From assembly GCA_045837725.1 (NCBI GenBank), contig JBEWZL010000260.1, positions 186,001 to 250,000 of the forward strand: a DNA stretch of 64,000 bases. The letters are read 5' to 3'. The notes below the pieces were generated by a model. It saw only the letters and a program-made list of their open reading frames with translations, searched no databases and was not told the origin of the DNA. The stretch is from Vermamoeba vermiformis (Eukaryota; Tubulinea; Echinamoebida). Shown in pieces: positions 1-11,539 of this stretch. Made by a program: the position numbers and the translations under genes. How positions within the stretch are numbered: the stretch's first letter is position 1; every line of letters starts with the position of its first letter.

Positions 1-234
1 GAAGAAGTCGTAGGACATCTGTTGCTGCCTCACACAGCCGATTTATTGAAAAAAATGCTCGACATTGATTACTCGCAAAGAATAACAGTCAATGAAGCAT
101 TAGAACATCAATTTTTCCGCGAAAAGTACGCAACTCGCATGCAATACGCAGTAGCGCACAAAATTGTCGGGAAAGCTGGCGGCTTTCTTTACAAACCTGA
201 ATTCCTTACTCAATATAAACTAAATATTAACTAA
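1..234 (+). CDS. Protein kinase, C-terminal end (5' truncated by window)
   Basis: Only the end of a eukaryotic protein kinase catalytic domain is in view; the reading frame is open from base 1. The visible part carries the C-lobe pattern LLKKMLDIDYSQRITVNEAL followed by an HQFF motif, the helix that closes Ser/Thr kinase domains (ML..D...RIT..EAL.H.FF). About 37 residues follow, with no further domain that I recognise. The start, ATP site and catalytic loop lie upstream of the window, so subfamily and substrate cannot be told. The gene converges on the next gene, whose stop codon is 76 bases away. Confidence 0.85.
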   Translation, partial: EEVVGHLLLPHTADLLKKMLDIDYSQRITVNEALEHQFFREKYATRMQYAVAHKIVGKAGGFLYKPEFLTQYKLNIN

Positions 235-310
235 ATGGCATGGAGTACTTAAAGAAAATAACGAATGATTTTAATTACAAACAAAGCGTACAAGCAAGTA
301 GCGAAAATAC

Positions 311-1917
311 TCATTGGTTCGTAGCCAGTTTGGCCAACCACTTATTAGTCTTTTTCATATTTTGTTTGACCTTGAGTAAGGCCCGGAAATAATGCGCGAC
401 ATCTTCTTCAGATTCGATCGTCTTGTTAAAGTATTCTTCTGTATAGCACAATGAACTTTCTGTTTCATGTGCTGTTACAGCGAAAACCTTCTTTTGCGCA
501 GCAGACTCGGCTACACCATTGGCCCAATACTTCTTGTGAATGTTCTCCGTGGGATGTTTTATAACAACTCGGCTGACCCCATTCAAGCAGTAGAATTTGC
601 ATTCTTTATACGCGATCTCGACGTCGATATAGTTCTTTACTTTTACCTCTCCCTTGTTATTTTTGTAAGGGTATGCAAAGGCCTTGGCCTCGTGTACCAG
701 GCCGAGCTCATTGTTTTTCCAGAACTCTCCAGCAGGAATACCTCCTGGCTGAGCGTTATACTATGCAGCGGTTAAAAGGATTGAACAAGGGATTCGAGGC
801 AATACGTTAACTGGAAGCCCAATAGAGCCTGTATCGAAACTTGATAGCGCGAAAGTTGGAAGTCCGGCAAAAGCCTGCTGGTTAGAGCTCCTGAAATGGT
901 TGTCAGGATCATTATTGAAGCGTTCATAAGCTTACAAGAATTCCCATTCGGGCTCAAAGAACACGAGGCTATTCACTTCATTATAAATCTCCTCCCAATC
1001 GGCTTCTTTGTGGAATATCTTGTTGTTTGGATTTTTCGCATTGAGTGCTTCCATCAATTCTTCGTACACCTGAATATCTGAGTTAAGTCGCAATTTTCAT
1101 CTACACTGCATACCTTCGGCACGGCTTGTTTTAGTTCATCTGTAAGTTCTGGAAGGTGCTCAATGCTGACAACGTTCGGAGTAATTATAGCATTAACTAA
1201 CGCTTCAGCTTCAGGGCTTGATTTATCGGCTGTTATAATCGTTAGAAACGTTAATATCGCCGGTAAGAACAGTAACTTACGCAACTTGGGCCCAGTCTTC
1301 TTCGAACCTCTTTTTTTGACAGGAGCGCTAACTGCCACTCTCGGCAGTTCGCCCGCCACTGGTTTATGCTGAAATTGCGGAGTGCTCTTTACTTCCGTTT
1401 CGGTTCTCATTTTCTTTGGTCCTCCTTTCGCCATTGTGTCGCCACTTCTCTTTTTTAAAAGCGTCGAATGTATAGATAGATTCATTAGCATGGTATCGTA
1501 GTTTATGTATTCCATCGTTATATTCAGCCGTGTATCAAATCCGTTAGGGTCGTCTAGCAGATCTAAACGGCCAAAGTTCCACGCGTTCCGGATTCGGGCG
1601 GTAATGTCCATTAAAACCTGTTTGTCGGCCTTGAGAGCGCTGCTCCATGCAGGCACGATGCTTTTTAATATTGCCAAATACTCGTCAGCGGATTTGGCGT
1701 TGAGATCTTCGTAAAGTTTAACGAAGTTAATCTGCGAATCTTCAAGTTAAAACCGGTCGCATAAATTTAAACGATTATTAGCAGCTTGCAATAATTAATA
1801 ATACATTAACTTCGTACAACGAAATTAATTTCACTCTTAATAAACAATGCATGCTAGATTTGACGCTACATATTTTGCTGGTCGAGGAGAACTTACCGGT
1901 TTTCTGGTCTCAGCCAT
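311..1917 (-). CDS. Orphan protein of 418 residues, six exons
   Basis: No family recognised. The exon model is 1917-1897, 1731-1281, 1229-1114, 1069-936, 890-806 and 760-311. It has five introns, four of them 44-51 bases, and closes in frame at 419 codons. The start is ATG at 1917 (MAETRKP), followed directly by a GTAAGT donor. The N-terminal third looks helical, residues about 105-155 are Lys/Pro/Thr-rich and probably disordered, and the C-terminal 230 residues are mixed alpha/beta with six cysteines near the end. A hydrophobic stretch seen without splicing (1230-1280) is an intron, so no membrane segment is predicted. No signal peptide is visible. The intron pattern matches its neighbours, so it looks like an ordinary host gene. 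Confidence 0.6.
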
Positions 1918-2116
1918 TTATTAATTGGAATTGTGCTTTTTGTTGCAATAAAAAGCAGAAAATAAGAGATTGAAGCGGAACCAAAATTCATATTTGCACC
2001 TGACTTTTTTTGGTAGCCAAAATACTAATGAAGAACATTAAGAGCCACTGTCTATCATGTCATAGGGTGCAAGTAAATACGTACCTATTTCTTAGCTCGG
2101 GATTTTTAAATAATCG

Positions 2117-2571
2117 CTACAGTACGACAAAGTTCGCTCGATCGGATCTCCTTTTTGTCTTTCTTGTCCACTTTGTCCTTATGCTTCTCTTCCTTTTCTT
2201 TGCTTTACTGACCAGCAACAAGCTTACAGCCCCGAAGCCACCATCTCTCGCACCAAAATGCAACGGAGTACGGCCCTGTTAGCATTACATTAGGCTCGGA
2301 ACCTCTGGACAAGTGACACGTGTTCGAATGAACGTACCGCTTTGTTCTTGATGTTGATATCAGCGCCGTGACCCAACAAGCACGTGAGAGTCGGTCCGAA
2401 CTTGGCGCCAATGGTCGCGTAGTGCACGCAAGTTGTTCCGTCGTTATCTCCGATTTCGATCTTAGCGCCAGACTTGATCAACAAACTAAACTCCGAGTTA
2501 GTTGTGTACCGAAAAATAAAGTCTTGTATATACTTGATGCAGTCGACGTGGCCGTTGTACGCAGCGTTCAT
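2117..2571 (-). CDS. Short ankyrin-repeat protein
   Basis: Exons 2571-2534, 2485-2338 and 2275-2117 give about 114 residues. Three ankyrin units are visible: AAYNGHVDCINLLIKSGAK, then TTCVHYATIG...LLGHGADINIKNKA, then GRTPLHFGARDGG...VSLLL. Both introns interrupt the repeats and splicing restores the ankyrin spacing, which supports the model. The chosen start (2571) falls at the first repeat helix, so an undetected upstream exon is possible. The last 30 residues are very basic (KAKKRKRS and so on) and may act as a nuclear signal. Ankyrin repeats bind other proteins; no catalytic domain is present. The gene starts 85 bases after the stop codon of the dehydratase gene on the same strand. Confidence 0.6.
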
Positions 2572-2656
2572 GAGCGAAATGGTAATAAGTAACAATTACT
2601 AATTGTAATTTTGAAAACAGCGGAAAAGAGCGGATGCATAAGTAAAAACCAAACTT

Positions 2657-4502
2657 TTACCACTGTCTTGGACAAGTCTTCCATACATCTAATACATTAC
2701 CAGCATAATCTACAACGTAATGTTTCTCGTAGCAGGCTTGAATAATTCATTAGAGATCAATTTGTACTGGATCCGTTCGGACTTACCCGCCGTCAAACAA
2801 GAATGATTCGGAATAATTTTAAGTAATGTTCCTTCAATGAATTTCGATGCATCAAAATCACCTTCGACGATGCCAACCTCTTGCGAAATTCTTGTAATAT
2901 GTAACTCGTCGTGATCCAGTACTTTACCCCATTCACTACGACATAACACTGCATTAGTATGCTATTGAATATAGTCGCTCTTCTGGTTTACATTGAATTA
3001 GCGCTCGATGGTCCCGTGTCTTTGCTCAGGGCCAATGCACCAGCGTCGATCAACAAACGTTTTGGATGCGTGTATTGCGAGAGCTGTATTATGCGATAAA
3101 TTAGTTCATAACAATATATATATACATATTAATATTACCACGCGAGAAAGGACAAATCCAGCATTGTCGTGCAAACTGCAAGATCCGATCGAGGACTGAA
3201 GAAGATTGAGTTCAGGTTACAATAACATATGGGGCTATATGAAGCATATAATATGACTCTAATTACCTGGAATAAGTCATAGAAGATGTAATTTCCCGGA
3301 TGAATCTCAGTAACACCTTGTAAATTTGCTGCTGGGTTCGAGCATGTTGGCGTGGATCCGACAGCGACTGTAGGACAAGTGATATTATGAGACTTCAATA
3401 TATTAGAGAACCTTGCCGAGTAGAAGAATTAGCCTTATTTGGTAATGGTATTGAATGCCTGTCTTACTCGACAATAACGTCGCGTTCAGTCGTTGAGACT
3501 TGACTCGCTTCATCTTTGTTATGACTGTGATAACTGTTGCCTGCATGTGTATATATACCCTAATGCTCATATTAGCAATTATTAAGTATTTTTAAGCGCA
3601 AGAAACTAAGTGCAAATCAGATCTGGCGCAGCAACTGACCTCGAAGGTAACATTTTTATCGCTTGCTAATAACTTAGCAATTTCCAAACTTGCCGGTTCT
3701 ACATAATAATATTATTAAAGTGATGACTATAACAGGTTTTGTACCTTGAGGATTGATTCCGGTTCTATTGTAGCCCGTGTCAATATCGAGAAACACGTGC
3801 AGAACCGTCGCATTTTGTTTGGCAAATTCAATGAGGACTTTAGCAGAGTTCAACGAATCTACTAATACTGAGAACTTTCTTATCTATAAATTCGAATATT
3901 AGGCAAAATATATTAAAAAATGGGGTCTATTACCTTGCGTGTCAAATCCAGTACGCGGTGCAATTTGTGTTTTATGATTGGTACTGCGTATAATATGTCT
4001 TGAAATCCATGAGCAGCGAAGAAATCAGCCTCGCCAAGAGTCGATACGGTAATTTTAGCAGTGCGCTAATCGATAGATTAAAAATCCGCGGATGTAGCGA
4101 AGATTGACTTACGAGAAACTTCTCGACTGTCAAAGTAGATAATTCATTGCCGTATAATTGATATAGTGCCGCTTCGATTGATTTGTGCGTCTTAATGTGC
4201 GGGCGTAATTCAACCTACAAAAAAATAATCAATTTTTCAATACCACAGTATTTTTCTTTATTTTTGTAATTAACTTGACGTACTTGTAATCGTTTAGCAC
4301 GATCAATCATGTTCTGCGCATTATTTTTCAAATTTTCTAAGTTGACAACGAAGCAAGGTGTTGGTAACTCCTCAATGTGCTTTTGTTGGCAGCTGTAAGT
4401 CATAAAAATTCGTTATCTTAGTAATATTAAATAAGTATAGTTGCGATATTACCTTGAAGTGCCCTTTTGAAGTCGAGTGATGATCTGATCGATTGTTTCC
4501 AT
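2657..4502 (-). CDS. D-serine dehydratase-like, PLP- and zinc-dependent (DSD1 family)
   Basis: Twelve exons: 4502-4453, 4392-4284, 4214-4113, 4065-3934, 3883-3745, 3698-3640, 3559-3468, 3411-3267, 3195-3139, 3083-2992, 2948-2787, 2736-2657. The N-terminal half is an alanine-racemase-fold barrel with LPTPCFVVNLENL and RPHIKTHK, whose lysine should bind PLP. Later motifs are GIYTHAGNSYHS, GSTPT, LIDAGALALSKDTG, ISQEVG and IIPNHSCLTA, the last giving His and Cys of the zinc site. Family members split D-serine into pyruvate and ammonia; the related D-threonine aldolase activity is the alternative. The junction at 2992/2948 has GT-AG ends but leaves one surplus base, so either the sequence has an indel there or the splice differs. 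Ends HYVVDYAGNVLDVWKTCPRQW. Confidence 0.85.
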
Positions 4503-4632
4503 GTTGAAATTTTGTTGCAACAATGACTTTCACCGCAATTAACTAATTTACATTTAAATTGATAAAGTCCATAGTACACGCATTACAAAATATTCTCAAG
4601 GTAATTTTAGATCGTTATTTTATTGCTGTACA

Positions 4633-4723
4633 GATCAGATGTGTCTCTAAAATTATCAATGCGTGCCAGTTCGTACATTTGCGAATTAATAGCACACACT
4701 TCATATACAAAACACATCTAATC
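4633..4723 (-). promoter_or_regulatory. SECIS element in the 3' UTR of the selenoprotein F gene
   Basis: Seen on the minus strand, 142 bases after the stop codon. Lower helix: GAUUAGAUGUGU (4723-4712) pairs with ACACAUCUGAUC (4644-4633), 12 bp with one wobble. Core quartet: AUGAA at 4704-4700 faces UGAU at 4658-4655, giving the tandem G.A pairs. Upper helix: GUGUGUGC against GCACGCAU, 8 bp. The unpaired AA comes 12 bases after the core, followed by a mini-stem UUCG/CGAA, which fits a form II SECIS. Such elements recruit SBP2 and the Sec elongation factor so that UGA is read as selenocysteine. Position, strand and every conserved part agree with the UGA-containing gene just upstream. Confidence 0.85.
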
Positions 4724-4864
4724 CATACTACAAATAAAATAGTACCTTACGGTACTAGTACAGGTGTTCGAGAGTTGGTGTCCACCAGCGTGTTTTCACG
4801 AGCGAATCCAGCTTAGTAAATGGACCACCAACATGTAACTCATTGAAACTAGTAGTAGCTGCCC

Positions 4865-5701
4865 TTAACTATCAGGGGTAGCTACTCTGTCATAAAGTTC
4901 CTCGAACTGATCGTACTTCCACTTGGACACATCCAACGTCTCTACAACACCGTCGATATTCGTCAAGGTCAAGGCTGCAAGATAGAATTAGTACCGACAT
5001 ATGACACAACGAATTAGGCATATCGCTAAACATTAATAAAAGTTTTAAAGCAAAAAACGAGTTAATGATGCGGATTGCAGTTGTTGATCGATCCGAAATC
5101 CACTTTTGTATGCGATGAAAGATTTATAATGAATATGAAACTTACTAGGACCCTTTCCACGAACGTAATCGACAACAAAGTTAGGATTGTTCTTGCCACT
5201 GAGACCTTTTTTGAGGAAGTTGTTCAGCTCAGGGAACCTCTTCAATTTTCAGCTACAAACTTCGAGTTTTGCGTTAACGAAATCCTATATATTAATATTG
5301 GTCAATAATGTGGTTATAATATGCGAGGGGTTCTAAATAAAATTCAAATCCGTCACGCTAAAATTTAAAATCTTCAATCGCAATTAAAAATTAGAATAAT
5401 CGCAAATATTATTATTATGCTTTAATACAAATAATATGCTAGAATATAAGAGCTATTAGAGCTGATTTACCTTGCCAGATTCCGCTGCGACTCGTTGGTC
5501 GAGTTGGCAACACTCTCTGCACTCCTTATTGAGCTGCTCGTTCTTAACAAATTGGCCCATATTGTTGCACGAGGCACACTGTAAGATCGAGGAGTCAAAT
5601 CCGAGCTCGCTGCACTCAGCAGATGTACGAGCATCCAGAGAAGAGCAACTGACCAACAAAGTCAACAGCAGCAGGCACGCCGCGTTGAAATTGATGTTCA
5701 T
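4865..5701 (-). CDS. SELENOF: Selenoprotein F (15-kDa selenoprotein), in-frame UGA for selenocysteine
   Basis: Exons 5701-5471, 5284-5146 and 4974-4865 give 159 residues, close to the 165 of human SELENOF. A signal peptide (MNINFNAACLLLLTLLVSCS) is followed by the Cys-rich UGGT-binding region ECSELGFDSSILQCASC...ECRECC, then the thioredoxin-like domain. There KLEVCS-UGA-KLKRFPEL aligns with the human CGU motif, so this is a Cys-Ser-Sec redox centre. The C-terminus TLTNIDGVVETLDVSKWKYDQFEE matches the family end. The protein is expected in the ER lumen, assisting glycoprotein disulphide quality control. The start was taken at 5701 because signal peptide length fits; an in-frame upstream ATG (5833) would add 44 residues. 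It shares a 160-base divergent promoter region with RPB5. Confidence 0.92.
5249..5251 (-). other. Selenocysteine codon (UGA)
   Basis: TGA lies inside the selenoprotein F frame, between TGT-AGC (Cys-Ser) and AAA-TTG. Homology to the family continues without a break on both sides and into the next exon, and a SECIS lies downstream. This makes it a recoded codon rather than a stop. Confidence 0.9.
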
Positions 5702-5861
5702 AATAATAATATTATAGACGCACGCAAAGGGTCGTGTGGTCTGGGGATCAAAAGATAATGCTAAAAAAAATAAAAGGCCAACAACGGCTATGTGGTCCTT
5801 CGTTTTGTATTTTTTGGCTGGAGACCACGACAAGTGAATATTATAAAACCATATTTATACA

Positions 5862-7203
5862 ATGAGCGAGCAAGCCAAGCATTTATATCAGATCTACACC
5901 ACTCTCACCGAGATGTTGGTCGATCGAAACTATTTAGTGTCTCGTGAAGAAATCGATATGACTTTGGAAGATTTCGTTTCAAAATACGGAGAGAATCCGA
6001 GGTAAGGCTGTTAAAATAAATTGACTTGATAACCGGATGCAAACAGATTTGATTCGTTAAAAATTCCCAACGGCCCATTAAAATTATTTAGTCGCCTTAT
6101 TATCAATATAAGCATATTTTATAACCGCTCAATATAATTAATTATGCTTTATTTAATTTTCTGAGTGTTTTAGCGGATCTAGAATTGTTTTCAACTTTTA
6201 CGTAATCATCAGCGTTATTGAAAATACTAAAGATCATGTATATTTATTAATATTATTTTATTAGCCGAATTGAGTTATTAAGAATGCACAGAAAGAAGGA
6301 CGATCCAACCGATCAGATCTTCATTTTTTTCCCCACAGAGCCTAAACTCGGCGTTAAAAACATTAAAGAGTACGTAATAATATTCTAAAAATAATAGTAG
6401 CCTTGTTTGTCCTGATTGAAATTACCACACGTTTTGGTTTGGATCGACAATTTTTTAACGATTTATTATTTGCAACAGCTATTACAAGAAAATGAAATCA
6501 GAAAGTGTTAACAGATGTATTATTGTATTGCAAACAAATATTACTCCTTTTGCTAAGACTGTAAGTATTTTTAATATTAGATCGAACACGCTACCTTTAC
6601 ACGACATAACAACCCTTCTAATAATCTCAAATAATATAATTATACTCACTATATTATCAATATAAGTATTAATGTATATTATGATCATTTTACGCAAAAT
6701 TAAGTGCAATGCAAATTAAAATTTTAACGCGTGTTTATGGTGGATCTTGAACGACTCTAACGAGGTTGTATTTACTATAGTGCATTGCGCAAATGAAAGA
6801 TGTTATTATGGAGCAGTTCAAAGAGTCAGAACTGTTGGTCAATATTACAAAGCATTATTTAGTGCCTAAGCACGTCGTGTTAACTACCGACGAAAAGGCT
6901 ACTTTATTAGCAAAATAGTAAGTTTAGTAATAGTTATATTTAAATAGGACCTATTGTAATATATAAGAGGTGTCGGTACTAATGTTATTTACTATAATAG
7001 CAAATTGAAAGAAACACAGTTGCCGCGCATCCAAGTCAACGATCCGGTGGCTCGCTTTTATGGTTTGCAACGAGGACAAGTGCGTGTATAGCATAATATG
7101 GGTCCTATAAGTATACTAATAGGTATTATATGATTAGGTCGTTAAAATTATTCGTCCGTCAGAAACAGCAGGTCGTTACGTGACTTATCGCTTGGTCAAC
7201 TAA
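5862..7203 (+). CDS. POLR2E: RNA polymerase I/II/III shared subunit RPB5 (ABC27)
   Basis: Six exons: 5862-6001, 6265-6369, 6479-6560, 6781-6917, 7001-7079 and 7138-7203; 202 residues against 210 in human. The N-terminal jaw domain starts [19 protein letters not shown] and carries the [15 protein letters not shown] motif. The C-terminal domain has [40 protein letters not shown] and ends [21 protein letters not shown], nearly identical to the universal RPB5/RpoH end. RPB5 sits in the lower jaw of all three nuclear polymerases near downstream DNA. All splice junctions close in frame. It is divergent from the selenoprotein F gene. Confidence 0.97.
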
Positions 7204-7766
7204 ATTTATGATAAATTTGTTGACTTCGTGCATGGAAGAGTAATATAAATAATATAAGCACTTGTATCTAGCCAAATAAACGACAAAATTTGAAAAACGT
7301 TGATATTTCTAAGCTGTCACATCTCGACCTTAAAATTCGAGGTCGACTTATATTCTGTCTAACGTTAGCTAGATATTGTTTTCCATTACTTAATTAAGTA
7401 TTTGCCCGGCCGCCGCTGTGTTTGGTACACATCGCGGAACCTCCCAACGGAAGCTTTTTCGGATGATCTCAGCTGCGATTTCAAGGGATTTCTTAACAAC
7501 GGAGAAAAGGAAGACTGAACGGAGGTTTAGCAATATGCTCAATTAAAGAAGAGCGAGAAGTTGTAAGGTGGTTCGAGAAAGTTCGACACTTCCGAAGGAT
7601 CGGAGAATGTTCCATTCAAAATTGTTACGAACGCAAAAGAACAAGGAGAAACAATTCACCGAACATTTTAAACCGCGGCACCAGAAGAGCCGCTCAAAAA
7701 TATTATTTTTTGACGCAATTGTAAGGCTGTGACTGAAACAAAGCAACAACCACAAAAGACAGCAAG
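7204..7766. other. Spacer between RPB5 and the BTB gene
   Basis: The spacer holds the RPB5 3' UTR (AATAAA-like signal near 7274) and the 5' region of the BTB gene. I see no open frame with coding character, tRNA boxes or repeats. Confidence 0.5.
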
Positions 7767-9712
7767 ATGTGCGATAGAATGTTGAAATTGGATATTGGTT
7801 TTAATAATCCCCAGTTCTCTGATAGGGTATTAGTATTTACAGATCCTAATGGTACGTTATAACAATATTTGAGTTAATTTTTAATCACGATCTGCAATTT
7901 GCAAATTCCACACCATTTCCGTCACTTTAATTTCATAAATAAATCGAATCTCAGCATATATAAAATATTTGGACATTATCTAATGCATATTTTCTTATAG
8001 AGGAACGGAGTTTCATAGTTCCGCGGCGAGATCTGAAATCCACAAACTTCAAGCGACTGGACGAGCTTATGGACAGCGACAAAACATGTGAGGAGCTATA
8101 CGACAGTGAAGCGGGTGATAGATCACCTTCAGTTAAGCGAAAGGCCGAAGGAGATCTGAACGACAGACCGCTGAAGAGATCCTTCAACAACAGATTTGTG
8201 ATGACTTTTGAACAAACAACGCTAGAATCAGATTCAACAGCTCAAAGCAATCAACAAGGCCCCGAATCACCAATAGTATACTCATCTGATATGGCACTAC
8301 CTTCCTCGCCTCAGCAAACTTCAGTCAGATTAGCGGGATCGGAGTCACCAATTTCCGTTCCCGCAATTAGCTCATTGGCTGTGAGCAGCTTAGTATTGGC
8401 AGCAGCTAGTCCATATTTTTACGCACTGTTTTGCAATGGCATGCAAGAAAGTGCGCAAAAGCAAGTCGAGATCGCGGTGCCAAGAGAAATGCGCGAGGCG
8501 TTCAAATCAATGATTAAATCATTATATAGCGCAGAGATTGATGGAGATTTAACAGAAGTGCTGAATATACTCATATTAAGCGATCAGTATCAGATCAAAT
8601 GCGTGCAGGCTAATTGCGTCAAAAGACTTATGGCCATTGTCAAGCAATTAGACGACGTCAATTATTTATTGGAATATGTGCCACAAGAGCTATTAAAAGA
8701 CACGGAGTTGACGGAGATTGTCGTAAAATGCAAGGAAATCCTTCGATCCGTCTTCTCGAAGTACTTTCTGGAAGTATTTTGGACGCAAGATGTATTCTTA
8801 GATTTGGCGCCATTCTGCGTACAAACTTTATTAGCAGGTACTAAGCAAAAATATAAGTTAAATTAATAGCTAAAATCTAATTGATTCGTATTTTTAGGAT
8901 CGTTTTTGCAAGCCAGATCCGAAAACACAGTTTGGCGAGCTGTAGAATATTGGTGCCGCGCTAGACCAGATCGAGAACAATACTTTAAAGATTTTGTGCA
9001 ATATATCAAGTTCCCTCTCATGACACCAGATTTTCTGCGGGATGTGGTCTCCATGAGCGACAAACTTTCCTTGTGCAAGACTCAATATGACGAGGCAATG
9101 TTCTATCATGCAGCTTCTAGCAATAGGAAGAAATACATAACACAAAGCAGCGGCTTCCAATACACTGCGCGGTGTCCAGGTACGAATAACTTTTCATGAA
9201 ACAATTTTCAAAAATGCATCCGGACTTTTGTGATTCAAAATCTCCGACTATCAATAATAGTGACCGTATATTAACGATGAATCTTATTTTTAGATACGGC
9301 AAATAAGAATGAAGTTTTGTCCTTTGCGATCCCCGATTTTGAAACACTTCCATTTGGCAAGACGCTAAAAATAGCCGCACCGAAAGCTGTCCACGGATAC
9401 GCACTTGATTTAACTATAAGAAGGATACAACGAAGAGACGTCGAGGGCGTAGAGTTTGGTTTCGGAGTGGATCCGAACAACGCGCTATGTCCAGTGCCAA
9501 AGGACTATTTTGTCAGCTTCAAAGGCTTCACTATTCAGTTCAAAACTAAAGTGACGCAATTACCCTTTGGCAATCCAACGTCAGGATTGTTATTGTCGAA
9601 TGTTAAGCCGAGAGTATTTTGGACTTGGCAAGAATCGCATGAAAATATGCTGAGCAAGTTGGATCTAGGCAGCGACAAAAAATTGAAGCTGAATATTACT
9701 CTATGGCATTAA
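7767..9712 (+). CDS. BTB-BACK domain protein resembling plant POB1/LRB
   Basis: Exons 7767-7851, 8001-8837, 8898-9179 and 9294-9712 encode 540 residues. A charged N-terminal region (about 1-100) contains the basic pair VKRKAEG...PLKRSF. It is followed by a BTB/POZ fold with SLVLAAASPYFYALFCNGMQ, ending in FKSMIKSLYSAEIDG, and then a BACK domain with TVWRAVEYWC and YIKFPLMTPDFLRDVV. The sequence order and YI.FP.MT motif recall the POB1/LRB family, which serves as substrate adaptor of CUL3 ubiquitin ligases in plants. The C-terminal 150 residues (FSFAIPDF to LNITLWH) form a further beta-rich domain as in that family. Role as a CUL3 adaptor is inferred from the domains. Confidence 0.85.
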
Positions 9713-9798
9713 TTCTATACTAATGCTATATTCTTGTACATAATTGTAACATTAAACCAAAAAAAAAAGTGAGCGGCGAGAATGTATTTATTTCAAAA

Positions 9799-11269
9799 TT
9801 AATTTGTTTGTGTGTTATTTTGGTGATAATAAGAGGTTAATACGCGAATAAACCATTCCGCGTATTGATATTTCGCCGGTTTGCCTAATAAGGAAGCTTG
9901 ATTTGTCACAAAATTTGAAAGCGCAACGGGATCCGAAATTTGAGACTTGTGCTGCAATAGAGCTTTGATCTTAACATTAAGAGTTGTGCCTATAATAGTG
10001 ATTCATATTACTATTTATAATAGCGCAAATGAATTGATTAAGAGTACGTACTTATGTCCACGGCAATATTTGAATTGGCATTATTAACGTCGTAATTGAA
10101 GCCTGTGGAAATTTCGTTAATATAAACGGATAGTACGAGTCGGAGAATATATTCTTACTGAATAAATAGATTTGAGGCACGCCCCAAGTGTTCAAGCCTT
10201 CCTCGAAGATCTGCTTTGGGAAGTACAGAAAATCATTCGCGGTAGGATAAACACTAAATAATCATTAATTAGCTATAAAGTACTTGTTAACAAGTCTTCG
10301 CGTTGAAAAGGACAATTAATCTTAAAATTATTCCTCATGAATAAAATTGATAAAATTACAGTAACGAGCAAAACGGAAGTTCGTATTAAATTAGCCTGTA
10401 CCATTGAAAACTGACTGCACCAGCAGCGCGATGATCACTATGTTCGTAGCCTATTTGATAGTTCTCAAATCGTTCGTGAGGATTCCAAGTCGCAATAACT
10501 TCAGGTCTGTACGTGCGGATCAAGCGCACGACTTTTTCTCTTACATCTTCAGTATTTTGAAGCTCCTATATATCATTGCTTAAATACGGCATCACATATA
10601 TTATTTGTAAGATCTTACGCCATCGCCAATGTCAAAGAAGTCCACTGAAGTTACGCCCAAAACAGCTGCGGCATTCAATTGCTCTTGACGACGAATTGCA
10701 GCGAGTTCTTGCGTAGTCATGCTTCTATTACGAGTTCCCTTATCTATATACCACATTTATTAATGATTACTCTGCAGGGTGACGTTTTTTAGTGGATGTA
10801 CCTCCGTTAGTCAACAATATGTATCGCACTTCAGTGCCTTCTTGAATCCATTTTGCTACAGTTCCGCCTACAGATATGAACATTTTGGTAATTTATGGAT
10901 TACAGTGACTAATAGGCCTATCCGTACCTGAGGTTTGTTCAATGTCGTCAGGGTGTGCTGCAATAACAAGTGCGCGTCTAAATGTTGTCGGAATATTTAG
11001 GCTAGGATTTTGATTATTACAGGTGAGTGGCTATAATAAAATTCATCAATAACAAATTGTAAAAAAGTGAAATCAAAGATATTTTCAATTTAATTATGGC
11101 AGCAAAAAATCGGTCTGAAAACAAGCGCAATTAATGAATCGTATAAATTGAGAATTTTAGAAATATATCTTACGTTTAAGGCGCATGGATCACTCAGATC
11201 GGGTGAGAAATTTCCAGCGCTAGCATTCGCCAGGCCGAATAATATGACGTATACGATATATTGATACAT
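9799..11269 (-). CDS. PIG-L/LmbE family N-acetylglucosaminyl deacetylase, secreted or ER form
   Basis: Eight exons: 11269-11174, 11030-10928, 10867-10802, 10743-10619, 10565-10402, 10253-10159, 10102-10052 and 9989-9799; 296 residues. An N-terminal signal peptide (MYQYIVYVILFGLANASA) precedes the LmbE-like fold. The zinc site motifs are clear: AAHPDDIEQTSGG near residue 50 and EHSDHRAAG near 175. LLTNGDKGTRNRSM and RRQEQLNAAAVLGV are also typical. Members remove acetyl groups from GlcNAc linked to inositol lipids or other carriers. The signal peptide and lack of a C-terminal anchor suggest a lumenal or secreted enzyme; the exact substrate is unknown. The canonical GPI enzyme PIGL has an N-terminal membrane anchor, so this may be a paralogue. 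Confidence 0.88.
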
Positions 11270-11539
11270 TATATATACAATGTGATGAATGTTGCTCACA
11301 AGGGCATAATAAAATAATCACCTTCGGAGCTTGTGTGCTTCTCCTGCACTTTGGAATGAAATAGAAATCTCAAAGAAACATTTCAGAACAAAATGAACGA
11401 TGCGAAAGTACGTTTTGTAATTAAAATTTCAATAAAAGATAGCTTGTACAACCTTAATGAATTAATGAGATTTAACATGACAGAAAACGATTTCAAATGT
11501 TGCTGAAGCCACAAATATTATACAAGTGATATGTGCTAA

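Noticed and set aside
1230-1280. Membrane helix in the orphan protein
   Set aside because: The hydrophobic stretch has GTAAGT, a TCTAAC branch site and CAG ends; its 51 bases are an in-frame intron.
4760-4850. Another hairpin (CGTG-AAAA-CACG and a GTTGGTG/CACCAAC stem) as the SECIS
   Set aside because: It lacks a proper AUGA/GA core with correct spacing; the structure at 4633-4723 meets every criterion.
5249-5251. In-frame stop suggesting that the SELENOF gene is a pseudogene
   Set aside because: It is a UGA at the exact selenocysteine site, with intact sequence on both sides and a SECIS downstream.
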